A DNA stretch of 12,358 nt, taken from NCBI GenBank assembly GCA_964598355.1, contig CAZRBN010000041.1, positions 1 to 12,358 on the forward strand, read 5' to 3'. The stretch is from DASQJJ01 sp964598355. Lineage in GTDB: Bacteria > Patescibacteriota > Microgenomatia > Levybacterales > UBA12049. The notes below the pieces were generated by a model. The model saw nothing but the letters and a program-made list of their open reading frames with translations, was not told the origin of the DNA and made no database searches. The translations under genes and the position numbers were made by a program. This document shows, piece after piece, positions 12,081 through 12,358 of this stretch (positions within the stretch are counted from its first letter, which is position 1; every line of letters begins with the position of its first letter).

Positions 12081-12139
12081 ATCTCCTTAATCCAATGCCC
12101 AAGACCTTAAGTAAAAAGTCAGGTATACTCTTTTCCACT

Positions 12140-12161
12140 AAAAAACCACCCTTTCGGGTGG
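12140..12161 (-). terminator. Intrinsic terminator after the 16S rRNA gene
   Basis: Minus strand: CCACCC-GAAA-GGGTGG (12161-12146), a GNRA-type loop, followed by six Ts (12145-12140). It lies about 175 bp after the 16S 3' end and before the glycosyltransferase promoter, so it ends the 16S transcript. Confidence 0.85.
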
Positions 12162-12336
12162 CCCAGTTGAATTCACATGAGCCAAATCATCTCAAAAATC
12201 AGGAAGTGGTAGGGAAAAATGGAAGATTCTCTAACAGTTAAGCTGTTAGACATGTGTCCATCGTCACATGGGTGTTCGTACTTTTCATCTATATATATCA
12301 AATATATAGACTTGCCGTACCTTCTCTCTTTTTTTA
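12162..12336 (-). other. 16S rRNA 3' trailer with three small hairpins
   Basis: No gene and no tRNA is visible here. Inverted repeats are CTATATA/TATATAG (12290-12310), CATGTG/CACATG (12252-12271) and CTAACAG/CTGTTAG (12231-12249), probably trailer folds involved in rRNA processing. The long 16S processing stem cannot be seen because the 5' flank is outside the window. Confidence 0.5.
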
Positions 12337-12358
12337 GAAAGGAGGTGATCCATCCCCA
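12337..12358 (-). rRNA. 16S ribosomal RNA, 3' end only
   Basis: The minus strand ends GGATCACCTCCTTTCT, the universal 16S tail with the anti-Shine-Dalgarno CCTCC intact. The rest of the gene lies beyond the right edge. Confidence 0.93.

Overview
The window looks like part of a small-genome Patescibacteria (Candidate Phyla Radiation) chromosome, perhaps Microgenomates. This is inferred from gene style: a Cys-rich surface protein with Pro-Thr linkers and a dockerin-like end, short AT-rich intergenic spaces, genes that mostly lack Shine-Dalgarno sites, a lone 16S rRNA end with no 23S after it, and a CofE-like ligase in a bacterium. No taxonomic search could be run.

Region 1 (1-3130, minus strand) is a dTTP-supply block. 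In transcription order it holds a canonical dCTP deaminase (dcd), thymidylate kinase (tmk), a second Dcd/dUTPase-family protein without the deaminase glutamate, a small repeat-bearing protein, and the 5' part of thymidylate synthase (thyA). Together they could carry dCTP to dUTP, dUMP, dTMP and dTDP. A 60-bp REP-like palindrome fills the leader of thyA, and an attenuator-like pair of competing hairpins lies upstream of the small gene.

Region 2 (3130-6400, plus strand) encodes a putative surface pair. The first is a 780-residue membrane-anchored protein with Cys-rich repeats and a dockerin-like C-terminus. The second is a membrane-anchored cohesin-like protein. A run of ten Gs in the first gene could cause phase variation.

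Region 3 (6400-9500) holds a CofE/FolC2-like gamma-glutamyl ligase, an unrecognised 116-residue protein, two adjacent beta-carbonic-anhydrase-like genes (the second interrupted by an in-frame UAA), and a VapBC-type toxin-antitoxin pair.

Region 4 (9740-12358, minus strand) holds a nucleoside deaminase, tRNA-Ile(GAU), a basic hypothetical protein, tRNA-Cys(GCA), a GT2 glycosyltransferase, a terminator, and the 3' end of a 16S rRNA gene.

A recurring signal is a -35/-10 promoter with an exact 17-bp spacer whose -10 box ends only 6-13 nt before the ATG. I find it at dcd, tmk, the Dcd-like gene, the cohesin-like gene, cofE-like, both carbonic-anhydrase-like genes and vapB. This predicts leaderless or near-leaderless transcripts. 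The one gene with a near-perfect Shine-Dalgarno is the small repeat protein.
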